Part shown: piece by piece, positions 17,461-26,702 of the stretch
Numbering within the stretch: position 1 is the stretch's first letter
Layout of the letters: each line of letters opens with the position of its first letter
Source of the DNA: Endozoicomonas sp. SCSIO W0465
GTDB taxonomy: Bacteria > Pseudomonadota > Gammaproteobacteria > Pseudomonadales > Endozoicomonadaceae
Direction: 5' to 3'
DNA: 64,000 nucleotides
Assembly: GCF_023716865.1 (NCBI RefSeq)
Contig: NZ_CP092417.1
Span: forward strand, 1,590,001 to 1,654,000
Translations under genes and position numbers: made by a program
Notes under the pieces: generated by a model
What the model saw: the letters and a program-made list of their open reading frames with translations, nothing else
Told to the model about the DNA's origin: nothing
The model's database searches: none

Positions 17461-19070
17461 TGGGTGAAAGTCTCATATTGATGAGTACTAACGTTCAAGA
17501 TCACCCTTCCCTGATGAAAATGGAATCACATTATCACTGACCATATTTACCTTAGCCCGGTACGTTACCGACAGCAGCATCCAGCCACAGTCGAACCAAC
17601 CACTTTGAATTAGTGACCTGAGTGTCAGAATGCCTTGCCCCCCGGGACACCGCCAACGCATTCCCGAACACTTCATTCGCTGTGTAACCAGCGTTTTACA
17701 GGACGCCTCAATGACCCCTGAGCCTATGGGCAGGTTGCGCGACAGGTGTTCTGCATAATTCATCCGTAACCGGTTTTTTCTGAAGTACTTTAACTCTGTC
17801 TTTAATTTCGATCGGCGGGGATGCTTGCTATGCTGGTAAGCCAGTGCCTTGATTATTTTTTCAACCCCACCCGGCTCCTCCTTCAGGATATGTCGGTAGG
17901 TGCTGAATTTCTCTTTGGACTTCGCGCTATTTTCACCGTAAGCCAGGTCAAATGCCTTCTTCAGGTGTTCTGCCGCATGGTAATAATCAACAATTTCTTC
18001 TCCCTCCGGTAGCTCTTTGGTGAAGTATGTCCAATTGTCCCGGGCTCCATCTGCCACTTTGACCAGAGTCAGATTTGGCTTTTGCTGAAGCACCTTATCC
18101 AGAAGGTTTGAAAGGGATTTTTTCAATGTCGCTTTCTTGCTTTCAGGCATTCGTCCCATCCTGATCGTAGAGAGGCGATCTCCCTGGTCATCGTAAAACG
18201 ACAGTGTTCCACAACTGGCCTCCTGACAACCTGCTGGCCCTCGGGTACGTTTGCCATCAGCAACACTCTTTTCACGTTTCTCCTGACGCTTGCCGTCTTT
18301 CATTGGTAGCATCACACCGTCAAGGGAAGCAGCTACCGTCACCGCGTCAGGCGGTACTGTGAGATTCTCCGCGAGAAGGGTCTCGAAAGGGTCAAGGTGC
18401 TGCTCCCATTGTTCGTTGAGTTTTTTGGGAAGACGTGCCAGAGAGCTGGTTGAGGGTGACATATTCCCCATTAGATCGAGTAAGCTTTTTACGTCCGCGG
18501 GCGGCAACTGGGCAACCATCCATGCTGCTTGCTTCGCAGCCTTTGGTAACCAGTAGCCTTCTACAACGCCAGCCTTGAGCTCTAAAGGGACAATGCACTT
18601 ATCCCCGGCATTGCGGTAGAGGCTGCGCAATACCCGGACAGGTCCTGCTGCTGACTGGTAGGTTTGATAGCTGCGTAATGCCTGGTGATACACGACCCCA
18701 TTCACTTCGATAGAAGCTTTATTGATGTCTAATTTTTGCAGTTCTTCTGCCAGTATTTCTCGCTCCGCCTGAATAAAGAGGGAGTGAATCTCGTTTTCAT
18801 GATCCTCAAAATGCTGGATTGGATTATTGGACTGACGAAGGAGGGTCAGTTTTTGCTGCAGTTGGTCAATAGCAGGACAGGAATCATTGGCGACTTTGGT
18901 TAGTGGCTGACATACTTCCATCGGAGCGGCCTCTCACAGTTGACTCTTTGTTTGCTGTTAGAATCATAGCTGTGTTTGGCTGCTCTCCATTCAGGTTGAA
19001 AAATTTGGTGTTACGTCTGTTTGCTGTAGCTCAAGGCCTGTGGGTGTGATCAATATGAGACTTTCACCCA
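17461..19070 (-). mobile_element. ISKra4-family insertion sequence
   Basis: A 1610-bp element bounded by near-perfect inverted repeats TGGGTGAAAGTCTCATATTG. TGTCTT stands directly outside both ends (17455-17460 and 19071-19076), a 6-bp target duplication that marks an undisturbed insertion. Confidence 0.9.
17488..18921 (-). CDS. ISKra4 family transposase
   Basis: A 477-residue transposase. Recognition rests on the C-terminal signature LPIGSGVIEASCKTLVTQRM, typical of ISKra4, preceded by VAASLDGVMLPMKDG (likely first catalytic Asp, near 205), VKVADGARDNWTYF (second Asp, near 290) and VDYYHAAEHLKKAF. The N-terminus is a coiled coil. The frame is intact and fills the element, so it may be active. 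Confidence 0.9.
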   Translation of the reverse strand: MEVCQPLTKVANDSCPAIDQLQQKLTLLRQSNNPIQHFEDHENEIHSLFIQAEREILAEELQKLDINKASIEVNGVVYHQALRSYQTYQSAAGPVRVLRSLYRNAGDKCIVPLELKAGVVEGYWLPKAAKQAAWMVAQLPPADVKSLLDLMGNMSPSTSSLARLPKKLNEQWEQHLDPFETLLAENLTVPPDAVTVAASLDGVMLPMKDGKRQEKREKSVADGKRTRGPAGCQEASCGTLSFYDDQGDRLSTIRMGRMPESKKATLKKSLSNLLDKVLQQKPNLTLVKVADGARDNWTYFTKELPEGEEIVDYYHAAEHLKKAFDLAYGENSAKSKEKFSTYRHILKEEPGGVEKIIKALAYQHSKHPRRSKLKTELKYFRKNRLRMNYAEHLSRNLPIGSGVIEASCKTLVTQRMKCSGMRWRCPGGQGILTLRSLIQSGWFDCGWMLLSVTYRAKVNMVSDNVIPFSSGKGDLER

Positions 19071-19110
19071 TGTCTTTTTGGGCTGCCCTGGTTGGGTGGC
19101 TGCTCTCTTT

Positions 19111-19163
19111 TGTGGCTCTTTCTGGCTATATCAAATTGTGGCTCTTTCTGGCTATATCAAATT
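19111..19163. repeat. 26-bp tandem repeat, two copies
   Basis: The unit TGTGGCTCTTTCTGGCTATA plus TCAAAT occurs at 19111-19136 and again at 19137-19162. It is non-coding and lies between the ISKra4 element and the second tmRNA. Confidence 0.85.
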
Positions 19164-19193
19164 CTGGTTTTCTGGTCTGTCGCTACCAATCCT

Positions 19194-19266
19194 GAGGGGT
19201 GTTTGAGGGGTGTTTTTTTCACTTTGAGGGGCGTTTGAGGGGTGGTGGGGGGCGTTTAAGGGGCTT
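19194..19266. repeat. GAGGGGYGTTT short repeat cluster
   Basis: Five or six imperfect copies of GAGGGGTGTTT / GAGGGGCGTTT occur within 73 bases. It is strongly purine-skewed and non-coding. Confidence 0.65.
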
Positions 19267-19303
19267 TTCTGAGCAGACTGAGGCAGACTCAGGCAGACCA
19301 ACC

Positions 19304-19345
19304 CTAAAAAGAAAAAGGGCGTAAACTTTTGAATTTACGCCCTTT
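19304..19345 (-). terminator. Terminator of the second tmRNA gene
   Basis: A 12-bp stem (AAAGGGCGTAAA at 19314-19325 with TTTACGCCCTTT at 19334-19345), read on the minus strand, is followed by TTTTTCTTTTTAG. It lies 43 bases past the tmRNA 3' end. Confidence 0.85.
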
Positions 19346-19387
19346 AATCTGCCTGGCTCTGCCTGTGTCGGCCTGAGTCAGATTTGG

Positions 19388-19777
19388 TGGTGGAGGCGGC
19401 GGGATTTGAACCCGCGTCCGCCAGCTCTCAGCCTTCGGCTCTACATGCTTAGATCCACCTTTATATTTAACACTGCAGCGACCCAGTGGTCGGGGTTCTG
19501 CAATGCGATTCCCACAGGTTTTAGCCCGTCAGCCAGAGACCTGCTGATCGTGGCGAGTCTGCTTACGATGACAGTCTGAAAAACCAGCCAGCAGACGAGC
19601 CGGACAGACTGGATAGCTCGTAGGGTTTAGCTACGATTACGCTGCAAGAGCGTAAGAACTATCGTTAGCTGCAGTTTTGGCAACTAATAGGTTTGTAGTG
19701 TTTTGATTAACGAGAACCACTACGTCCTCGGCATGCACCTCAGGGTTCGATACCGTCGTCGAATCCGAATCGCCCCC
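19388..19777 (-). ncRNA. ssrA: Second tmRNA gene (accessory ssrA)
   Basis: A complete 390-base tmRNA. The 5' end GGGGGCGATTCGGATTCGACG pairs with the 3' end CGCCTCCACCA to form the tRNA-like acceptor stem. The T-arm GCGGGTTCAAATCCCGC precedes the encoded CCA. The tag reading frame starts after TAGTT with GCC (19679-19681) and runs to TAA (19637-19639), giving AKTAANDSSYALAA. This has the usual YALAA end with an unusual N-terminal extension. The 3' tRNA-like half is almost the same as in the ssrA at 60873, while the pseudoknot region differs widely. It is not beside smpB but in an accessory region near a broken integrase. Its own terminator follows. It looks functional. Confidence 0.93.
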
Positions 19778-20170
19778 AGATCTTACATTTATAGAGCATA
19801 GAGCTCTGCGTCGCAATATCTGGACAATAATCAGTGGCTAAAGCACGCTTTCTATTCACCACAAGACGGATCAATTTGATAATAAAGCCGACCACGTTTT
19901 CAGCCAGCCGCACTCTTCTGCCTTGTTTCCGTCCAGATCGATTCGGCCCGGGGTGGATGAGCAAATTCCGTCAAACATCAGGCCAGCAGACAGACTTTCC
20001 AGCCGAAGTTTCCATGCACACTCATCAAACATGATGTCTGACAGTGAATTGATGTACCAGCTCTTGATACTATAACTATCTTTGGTGATACCACTCACTA
20101 TGCAAATTTTTCTTTACGTATCGAAGGGTTACAAATAATCATGTGCCCTCAGGCCTCACTCAACTTTCTG
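19778..20170. other. Intergenic region upstream of the second tmRNA
   Basis: No convincing gene. TATAAA at about 19787-19792 (minus strand) could be the -10 of the tmRNA promoter. Short frames on both strands lack ribosome sites and family features. Confidence 0.4.
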
Positions 20171-20216
20171 TGAAAGTTGCCGTGAAAGTTGCCGTGAAAG
20201 TTGCCGTGAAAGTTGG
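20171..20216. repeat. 12-bp tandem repeat upstream of galM
   Basis: The unit TGAAAGTTGCCG is repeated almost four times, ending 30 bases before the galM start. Copy-number change could alter spacing in the promoter or leader. Confidence 0.85.
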
Positions 20217-20246
20217 AAATTTGTTTTTCAGAGCAATGGCGTATTT

Positions 20247-21305
20247 ATGAAGATTTTTCAGGAAGTGTTTGGAGCCTCTCGCTCCGGTGAACCCGTTTAT
20301 GCCTTCCGGCTCTGTAACCAGCAAGGCATGGAAGTCACCATTCTGACCATGGGGGGAATTATCCAGAGCATTCGTGTTCCGGATAAAGCGGGAAATATGG
20401 GCGAGGTTACCCTGGGTTGTGATTCGGTGGCGGATTATGAGCGATCCGGCGCTTATTTCGGTGCCATTATTGGCCGCTATGCCAACCGTATCGCCAAAGG
20501 CGAATTTGAACTCAAGGGTAAAGTGTTTCAGCTGGCCTGCAACGATATACCGAATCATCTGCATGGTGGTAAAGCTGGGTTTGACCATCATCTCTGGCGG
20601 GCAGAAGCACATACGAAAGATGGCCTCTGTACACTGTCCCTCTACTATGAATCAGAAGATGGTGAAGAGGGTTACCCCGGCAAACTCAATGCTGCGGTTA
20701 CCTATACCCTGAATAACCAGAACGAACTTGGTATTGAGTATCGGGCAACGACGGATGCCCCCACCGTGGTTAACCTGACCAACCATACCTATTTCAACCT
20801 CAACGGCAGTGACGACTGCCTGAGCCACCAGCTGCAGATTCACTGCAGCCAGTTCACGCCGACGGATGAAACGTCCATTCCCTACGGCGAGATTGAGCCG
20901 GTTCATAATACCCCCATGGACTTCACGTGCATGAAGCCCATTGGCCAGGATATTGACCAGAACTTTGTGCAGCTGAAGCAGGCCAGAGGATATGATCATA
21001 ACTGGGTTATCTGGACGGAGAGAAGTAGTGAACGGCCTATGAGACCTGTCGCCCGGGTAGAAGAGCCAGACAGTGGCCGAACCCTGGAAGTGCTTACCAC
21101 ACAGCCGGGGGTCCAGTTCTATACCGGCAACTATCTGGCAGGTGAGCCTGCACGCGGTGGCCGCCAATATGGCATGCGGGCAGGTTTCTGTCTGGAGACC
21201 CAGCATTTTCCGGATTCGCCAAACCGTCCTGAGTTTCCAATAACTCAGCTGAATCCTGGTGAAACGTATCAGGAAAAAACGGTGTTCCGGTTTGGTTTGA
21301 TCTAA
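20247..21305 (+). CDS. galM: Aldose 1-epimerase (galactose mutarotase)
   Basis: Interconverts the alpha and beta anomers of galactose and glucose at the entry of the Leloir pathway. It has 352 residues, the normal length. Signature motifs are TMGGIIQSIRVPD at the start, IIGRYANRIAKGEF near 75, the catalytic His in NLTNHTYFNLNG near 175, and the catalytic Glu in FCLETQHFPDSPNRPEFP near 310. No other gal genes are next to it. The following 285 bases up to the moaA stop hold nothing I recognise. Confidence 0.96.
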   Translation: MKIFQEVFGASRSGEPVYAFRLCNQQGMEVTILTMGGIIQSIRVPDKAGNMGEVTLGCDSVADYERSGAYFGAIIGRYANRIAKGEFELKGKVFQLACNDIPNHLHGGKAGFDHHLWRAEAHTKDGLCTLSLYYESEDGEEGYPGKLNAAVTYTLNNQNELGIEYRATTDAPTVVNLTNHTYFNLNGSDDCLSHQLQIHCSQFTPTDETSIPYGEIEPVHNTPMDFTCMKPIGQDIDQNFVQLKQARGYDHNWVIWTERSSERPMRPVARVEEPDSGRTLEVLTTQPGVQFYTGNYLAGEPARGGRQYGMRAGFCLETQHFPDSPNRPEFPITQLNPGETYQEKTVFRFGLI

Positions 21306-21589
21306 CTTTGTGCTGAGCAATGGGTCAGGTACTGCAGGCAATCAAAGTCTGCAGCAACTGGCTTTAAAGAATCTCCATTTTTTTCGATATGACGTGTCTG
21401 ACCTGAACCTTGATGTCATCAATGGATCGTTTATAGCCGGGAAATCTATTTGTCATACTTTCCCATTGGGCACGTTCCATCTTCCCGTTTGAGCCATTTG
21501 CCCCAGTTTGTGCTGTATCCGTGTAACGGTTTGCTAAAACCTTAACTCAGTCTTCGTTTAATGAAATTACCTGGCTCTGCTGGCATTAA

Positions 21590-22582
21590 CTAGCCTCCCA
21601 TCTGAGACAGATTTTGAGTTCCGCCAGTCCAGCCCTGTTCAAGGAAATGACTGTCTTCTTTAAGCCGGAGCGAATCTCGAATTCGAGCCACCAGCACTTC
21701 CTGTTGATCATCACTTTGCAGAAGATCTCTCAGATCAATGCCGGACTCAGCAAACAGGCATAGCTGGAGCTGCCCCAGACTGGTCACCCTCAGTCGATTG
21801 CAATCGTGACAGAAATCCTTGCTGTAAGGCATAATCAACCCAACAGTACCTTCATAATCACTGTGGCAATATTCCTGGGCAGGCCCGGCATCGGCCAGGC
21901 GCATTTTTCTTACCCAACCGCGTTCCAGTAGCAGTTCCTGAATCTTTTTTCCCGGGAAGTGGTGCTTCTGAAAAAAATCCTGGTTGTTCCCGGTTTGCAT
22001 CAACTCGATAAAGCGAATAGAGATGGGATAGTCCCGGACCCAGCCAAGAAAAGCATCAAGTTCATCATCGTTAATGCCTTTCATTGCCACTGCATTAACC
22101 TTGATGGATGGCAGACCATGATCAAAAGCGTTTTGAATACCGGTCAGAATTTCCCGCAGCCGGTTATGACCGGTAATCAGCTCAAAGGCTCGCGGGTCAA
22201 GACTGTCGACACTGACGTTGATGGCATCAATACCCGCATCCAGCCAATCCTTGACCCGCTGATCCATTTTGTAGCCATTGGTGGTCATGACCAGCTTCTT
22301 TACGCCGGGGATTTGCTTGATGGTTCTGACAATGTCGGAAAAATCCTGACGTAAGGTAGGTTCCCCACCGGTCAGGCGAATTTTTTCCACACCGACCGCA
22401 GTAAAAGCGGTGACCAGACGACGTATTTCGTCAATCGTTATGGCTTTACTGTGATGATGGTCAAGGCAGCCGTCAGGCAAACAGTAGTTACAACGGAAGT
22501 TGCACAGGTCTGTGACTGACAGCCGCAAGTAAGGGAATTTCCGTCCCTGAAGATCCTGCAGCTCTTGTAAATAAGAATGCAT
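21590..22582 (-). CDS. moaA: GTP 3',8-cyclase MoaA
   Basis: A radical SAM enzyme that starts molybdenum cofactor synthesis by rearranging GTP. The N-terminal iron-sulfur cluster motif is CNFRCNYC near residue 25. GGEPTLR follows near 75. The second cluster is formed by C-terminal cysteines in FCHDCNRLRVT and LQLCLF. The protein ends in Gly-Gly, as MoaA requires. I start at MHSYLQELQ (22582), which has AAAGGTG upstream. The longer frame to 22681 runs through the structured leader. Confidence 0.96.
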   Translation of the reverse strand: MHSYLQELQDLQGRKFPYLRLSVTDLCNFRCNYCLPDGCLDHHHSKAITIDEIRRLVTAFTAVGVEKIRLTGGEPTLRQDFSDIVRTIKQIPGVKKLVMTTNGYKMDQRVKDWLDAGIDAINVSVDSLDPRAFELITGHNRLREILTGIQNAFDHGLPSIKVNAVAMKGINDDELDAFLGWVRDYPISIRFIELMQTGNNQDFFQKHHFPGKKIQELLLERGWVRKMRLADAGPAQEYCHSDYEGTVGLIMPYSKDFCHDCNRLRVTSLGQLQLCLFAESGIDLRDLLQSDDQQEVLVARIRDSLRLKEDSHFLEQGWTGGTQNLSQMGG

Positions 22583-22595
22583 AGAACACCTTTCC

Positions 22596-22712
22596 AATCG
22601 CGGGAGGCCACAGAATTTCTTCTGCAACCCTGGCAGCCAGTGACATGCTCTGACTGCGGCTTCCGGTCCATAGGGTGACACCCATTAGGTACCGAAGTCG
22701 GCGCTCGCTTGT
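22596..22712 (-). promoter_or_regulatory. Structured moaA leader, candidate Moco riboswitch
   Basis: Directly upstream of moaA the transcript can fold into several helices. GGGTGTCACCC is a small hairpin. It is enclosed by a bulged helix of CTTCGGTACC with GGACCGGAAG. A second helix pairs AGCC-AGT with ACT-GGCT, and GGCCTCCCGC lies just before the ribosome site. The position and general look fit the Moco RNA motif that controls moaA in many proteobacteria. I compared it only with memory of that motif, so the name is tentative. Confidence 0.5.
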
Positions 22713-22883
22713 TGATTCAATTAATCACAACGTTAACCAGCCTCTCGTGGCTGTTAAAGTGGCTGTTTAAAAAAAATAAAAGTCATATTGCTTATGGGAC
22801 TATTGAGATCGTTTTATCAACAGTCAAGTGAATCCTACCTGCTTATTTCTCGAAAAACCATGACATCAGACACTATTGTTTGC

Positions 22884-22911
22884 TTGGATTCATAAGTAAA
22901 TCTGCTATCCT
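22884..22911 (+). promoter_or_regulatory. Candidate promoter for mobB
   Basis: TTGGAT (22884-22889) and TATCCT (22906-22911) with 16 bases between them. Transcription would start near 22918 and give a leader of about 220 bases before mobB. Confidence 0.4.
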
Positions 22912-22917
22912 GATGAA

Positions 22918-23141
22918 CTTTTTGCTTTATGAAAGTCACCGGTGTCCTACCGGCGTTTAGCGGATTGGCGAGCCACTGAACCGGTCAAATGCAGGCCGAC
23001 CGAGATACTATGGCCTGTTGACGTTACGCTGCATGCACCCTGGATCGTTTTTTACTGGCAAAACATATGCACAATGGCTGTGGAAATTGCATGTCCTGAA
23101 TCCTGCCAGAAGCAGGTAGCAGAAAACGAAAGACTCCTTCT
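22918..23141 (+). other. GC-rich leader upstream of mobB, possible structured RNA
   Basis: The leader contains competing hairpins. CCGG-TGTCCTA-CCGG is followed by CGGTC...GACCG (from about 22981) and by AGGCC...GGCCT, which overlaps the previous stem. It also contains GAGCCACTG, a phrase seen in some riboswitch cores. No known family is clear to me. The short frame at 22942-23145 has no ribosome site. Confidence 0.35.
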
Positions 23142-23693
23142 ATGATGACCCCAAAAATCAGTGCCACCGTCCCGGTGATAGGTATCGCTGCCTTCAGCGG
23201 TACTGGTAAGACAACGCTTATTGAGAAACTCCTGCCAATTTTAGGTAGCAGAGGGCTGCGAACGGGTCTGGTCAAAGCCTCGCACCATACAATAGAACCC
23301 GATCCACCAGCAAAAGACAGTTATCGTTTACGCCATGCCGGTGCCAGCCAGCTGGTGCTGAGCATGCCTGGCCGCTCTATTTGCTATACCGAGTACCCAA
23401 ATGGTTACCAGCGACAACTACAGGAGCAACTGCAGCTGCTCAACCAGGATCAGCTGGATTTAATCCTGGTGGAAGGTTTTCGAGATGCTCCCATCCCTAA
23501 AATCGAGCTTCATCGCCGTGATTATGAAAAGCCGTTCCTGTTTACCGATGACCCCCATATTATCGCCATCGCCTGGGATGGCAATCCGGGCATCACACTG
23601 CCAGAGGATCTGGCCGAGCTGGATATCAACAACCCGGCAAATATTGCTGACTATATTGCTGACTATATGATCAGTTACACGGCAAGCTGTTGA
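23142..23693 (+). CDS. mobB: Molybdopterin-guanine dinucleotide adaptor protein MobB
   Basis: A GTP-binding protein that assists MobA in adding GMP to molybdopterin. It has a P-loop FSGTGKTT near residue 20, then LVKASHHTIEPDPPAKDSYRLRHAGA, the typical MobB segment, and LILVEGFRDAPIPKIELHR near 105-120. The length (183) is normal. It is divergent from moaA and separated from it by both leaders. mobA lies 16 kb away. Confidence 0.95.
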   Translation: MMTPKISATVPVIGIAAFSGTGKTTLIEKLLPILGSRGLRTGLVKASHHTIEPDPPAKDSYRLRHAGASQLVLSMPGRSICYTEYPNGYQRQLQEQLQLLNQDQLDLILVEGFRDAPIPKIELHRRDYEKPFLFTDDPHIIAIAWDGNPGITLPEDLAELDINNPANIADYIADYMISYTASC

Positions 23694-23725
23694 CAGACTG
23701 TAGCCAGCAAAACCGGATCAGACCA

Positions 23726-25357
23726 TTAATCAAAATTGAGCGTATCCTGCCATTGTAACGTACCGTGTTGATCAAACATCTGCTCGGTTACAGAGGTACC
23801 GGAAAACTTCAGTAGCCCATAGCCGTTAAGAATACGCAGCTCCTGTTCTCTATCGGGATCAGGATAAGGCGTGTCACTGTAGTAGGCTACCTCAGGAACC
23901 AGCGAACCATCGGACTGGTACATTACCGAAGCACGTCCCACCGGAATGGCGCCGTGGCCCCAGCAGCGGGCAACGGTTGAACCGGCGGCAGACTGGTTCG
24001 AGTAAACAGCGCCCTGATGAATGTGTGCCCAGATCCAGTAGTCAGGATCTCTGCCCAGGTAGTCATGAACCTGACCCCAGAGCGGATTATTTTGTTCCGT
24101 GCCGTCCAGAGTCAGGCCGTTGTGGTGGGTGACCACCATCACTTTTTTTCCGGTTTGCCCCATTTGATGGAGGAAGTTGCCCTGGGCTTCGTTCAATGCG
24201 CCTTTAAGAAAAAGGTCACTATTGTCATAGCGGGCACTATCAAGCCCGACTATTACCCAGTCTTTCAACAGAATGGCAAAGGTAGTGGCCTGCTTCTGGC
24301 TGGCGAACTTGGTTGAATTGAGCGTAATGTAGCGCAGACCGTTTTCACCATCGTACATACCATGGTTGGAACCCAGGGCAAATGAGTAAGGAGTTCCGGG
24401 ATTCCAGATGCTGGTAAAGTTAAAGGCCTCTTCACCAGGCTGGCCAGTCAGTGTTTTCTCGGTACCGGCATAATATTCATCGCCCAGGTGAATGGTGATT
24501 TCTGCCGGGTGTTGTTGCATGGACAACATGACCTGTTGTGCCGGTGACGGATTGCTCCCGTCATCCCAGTAGCCGGTACCCCAGTCACCCACCACCAGAA
24601 CGGATACATCATCCTGGTCACTGAAATCCACGGTGACCGGCTCACCTACTGGTGCCAGCGTGATATGTCCCATCCGGTATCCCAGATAGTAAGCCAGACT
24701 GGTACTCCAGCCCGGGTCCAGCTGTGCATACTTGGTGAAATTGTACAGGTTGCCACCGCTGTCGAGCCTGCCTTCGATCGGGACCTCAAATAACATGCTA
24801 TCGCCGCTTAAGTTATAGCTTTCGTTATCGCTCTTGCTGCCACTTAAAGACGGCAAAAGACGTTTAAAGTCATCGGTACTGATGCTTGAATCTGGCAGGC
24901 CAAGCCGCTGCTGAAGCCGTTCAGTCAGGGCTGAATCATGATGATTCAAGAAAAACAGCAGCAAACTGCCGTCTTCCGGTGCCACGCTATTTTGATCATT
25001 GAGCATGGCCAGCACCTCTTTTTCCCGCTCACCGAGTTCAGCTCAGAACTGTTGGGCAGCCCGGGTTTGCTGATCAGACAACCCTGTCCGGTCAACCCAG
25101 TCCAGCAGTTCATTGAGATAACGCAGGTGTTCCCGTGGAACCTTCATACCATAAAACTGGTGCTCAGGATCTTGATAAGCAGAGACATGCGTACCCGTTG
25201 CTACGTCATCCGAACATCGATAGTGGGAAGCAGTTGCCCCGACAGCTGACTCGAAACCGCTACAACCCAAGCTATTGTCCGACCCGCACGTTGCCTGTAC
25301 AGACAATGGCAGCAAACAGGACAGAGAGATGACCACCGATCTGAATGAAGAGAACAT
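23726..25357 (-). pseudogene. Secreted metallophosphoesterase interrupted by an in-frame TGA
   Basis: Two frames, 25043-25357 and 23726-25015, lie in the same phase and are separated by one TGA (25043-25045) and nine codons (AELGEREKE). Read through, they give one protein of about 540 residues. The first part has a signal peptide (MFSSFRSVVISLSCLLPLSVQA). The second has the calcineurin-like fold: VVGDWGTGYW (Asp), HLGDEYYAG (Asp), LGSNHGMY (Asn-His), VVTHHNG (His) and WAHIHQG (His-x-His). It probably acts in the periplasm or outside. ATG 25357 has AAAGGTG upstream. A nonsense mutation is the simplest view; the second half could restart at GTG 25015 but would lack a signal. Confidence 0.75.
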
Positions 25358-25450
25358 AAGTACACCTTTCATAGAAAACACTAAGAGTGTAGATTCCCCG
25401 CTCAAAGTTTTTATGTTTTTTTATTCATTTCACACCAGGTGGTATCAACA

Positions 25451-26689
25451 ATGAGTGATTGCTGTGCAACCGATGGGCTAATGCGGCTGGAGGTCGCGCT
25501 GTCCCGGCTAATCAACGACACTAATCCGGTATCAGGCACGGAAACAGTAGCTCTTGAGTCGAGCCTGGGCCGGGTGCTTGCTGAACAGATCATCTCCCCT
25601 ATCAACGTCCCCGCCCATGATAACTCGGCCATGGACGGTTATGCCCTGGCTGTGAAGGATTTGCAAAGCGGTGACACCTTACCTCTGGCAGGACAGTCCC
25701 TGGCCGGACACCCCTATTCGGGGGAGATTCCTGCCGGACAGTGTATCCGTATTATGACGGGGGCCAGCATTCCGCCGGGTGCCGATGTGGTTATCATGCA
25801 GGAGCAGGCTGAGGCCACGGAGCAAGGCATTCGTTTTCTTCAGAAACCGGTCAAGTCGGGTAACAATATCCGTAAAGCGGGAGAAGATATTCCGGCAGGC
25901 GCTCAGGTGTTCACACCAGGTCGGAGAATACGCCCTCAGGATATTGGCCTGCTGGCTTCACTGGGTATTGCTCAGGTCAAAGTATATCGAAAAGTCAGAG
26001 TTGCAGTTTTTTCAACAGGTGATGAGCTGAAACTCCCGGGTGAACCACTGGGACCGGGCGATATTTACGACAGTAATCGTTTTGTTATCAAAGCCATGCT
26101 AAAAAAACTGGCAGTCGACATCATCGACCTTGGCAAGATTCCTGACGATAAAGCGGCCCTGCGAGAAGCCTTCCTGAGGGCCGATCGAGAAGCTGACGCG
26201 GTGATCAGTTCCGGCGGTGTCTCTGTCGGAGATGCCGATTACACCAAAGACATTCTTGATGAGCTGGGGGAAACCGGCTTCTGGAAACTGGCCATCAAAC
26301 CGGGCAAGCCTTTTGCCTTTGGGCAGCTTCCGAACAGTGTCTTCTTTGGCCTGCCCGGCAACCCCGTGTCGGCTACCGTCACCTTTCAGCAGCTGGCTGC
26401 GCCAACATTGCGCCATATGATGAACCAGCAGCCGGAACAAAAAATTGAACTCACACTGACCACTGAAACCCAGCTCAGGAAGCGACCGGGCCGTCGGGAT
26501 TTCCAGAGAGGAAGGCTGGTTTACCATGAATCCGGTGAACTTCAGGTCCTGTCGACCGGTCATCAGGGGTCCGGTGTGCTCAGCACGATGAGCGGGTCTG
26601 ACTGCTATATCGTGCTGGCAGAGGAAGATGGCGATAAACAGGCCGGGGAACGGGTCAAGGTGCAGCTGTTTGATGAACTTCTGCAGTGA
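25451..26689 (+). CDS. moeA: Molybdopterin molybdenumtransferase MoeA
   Basis: Inserts molybdate into adenylylated molybdopterin. Family motifs in order: PAHDNSAMDGYALAV near 50, MTGASIPPGADVVIMQEQ near 105, STGDELKLPGEPLGPGDIYDSN near 190, SSGGVSVGDADY near 250 and GLPGNPVSATVTFQQ near 300. The C-terminal beta domain is complete. ATG 25451 is preferred, with AGGTGG about 9 bases upstream. It is divergent from the metallophosphoesterase and ends 13 bases before the convergent AAA+ gene. Confidence 0.96.
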   Translation: MSDCCATDGLMRLEVALSRLINDTNPVSGTETVALESSLGRVLAEQIISPINVPAHDNSAMDGYALAVKDLQSGDTLPLAGQSLAGHPYSGEIPAGQCIRIMTGASIPPGADVVIMQEQAEATEQGIRFLQKPVKSGNNIRKAGEDIPAGAQVFTPGRRIRPQDIGLLASLGIAQVKVYRKVRVAVFSTGDELKLPGEPLGPGDIYDSNRFVIKAMLKKLAVDIIDLGKIPDDKAALREAFLRADREADAVISSGGVSVGDADYTKDILDELGETGFWKLAIKPGKPFAFGQLPNSVFFGLPGNPVSATVTFQQLAAPTLRHMMNQQPEQKIELTLTTETQLRKRPGRRDFQRGRLVYHESGELQVLSTGHQGSGVLSTMSGSDCYIVLAEEDGDKQAGERVKVQLFDELLQ

Positions 26690-26702
26690 TTGTAACAACT
26701 GA

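Noticed and set aside
22942..23145. Short frame before mobB as a leader peptide gene
   Set aside because: It has no ribosome site, its composition follows the hairpins, and the frame overlaps the mobB start without coupling signals.
25043..25045. Selenocysteine codon in the metallophosphoesterase
   Set aside because: The TGA lies in a linker before the catalytic domain and not at an active-site Cys position; no Sec machinery is in the window. Kept only as a remote option in the findings.
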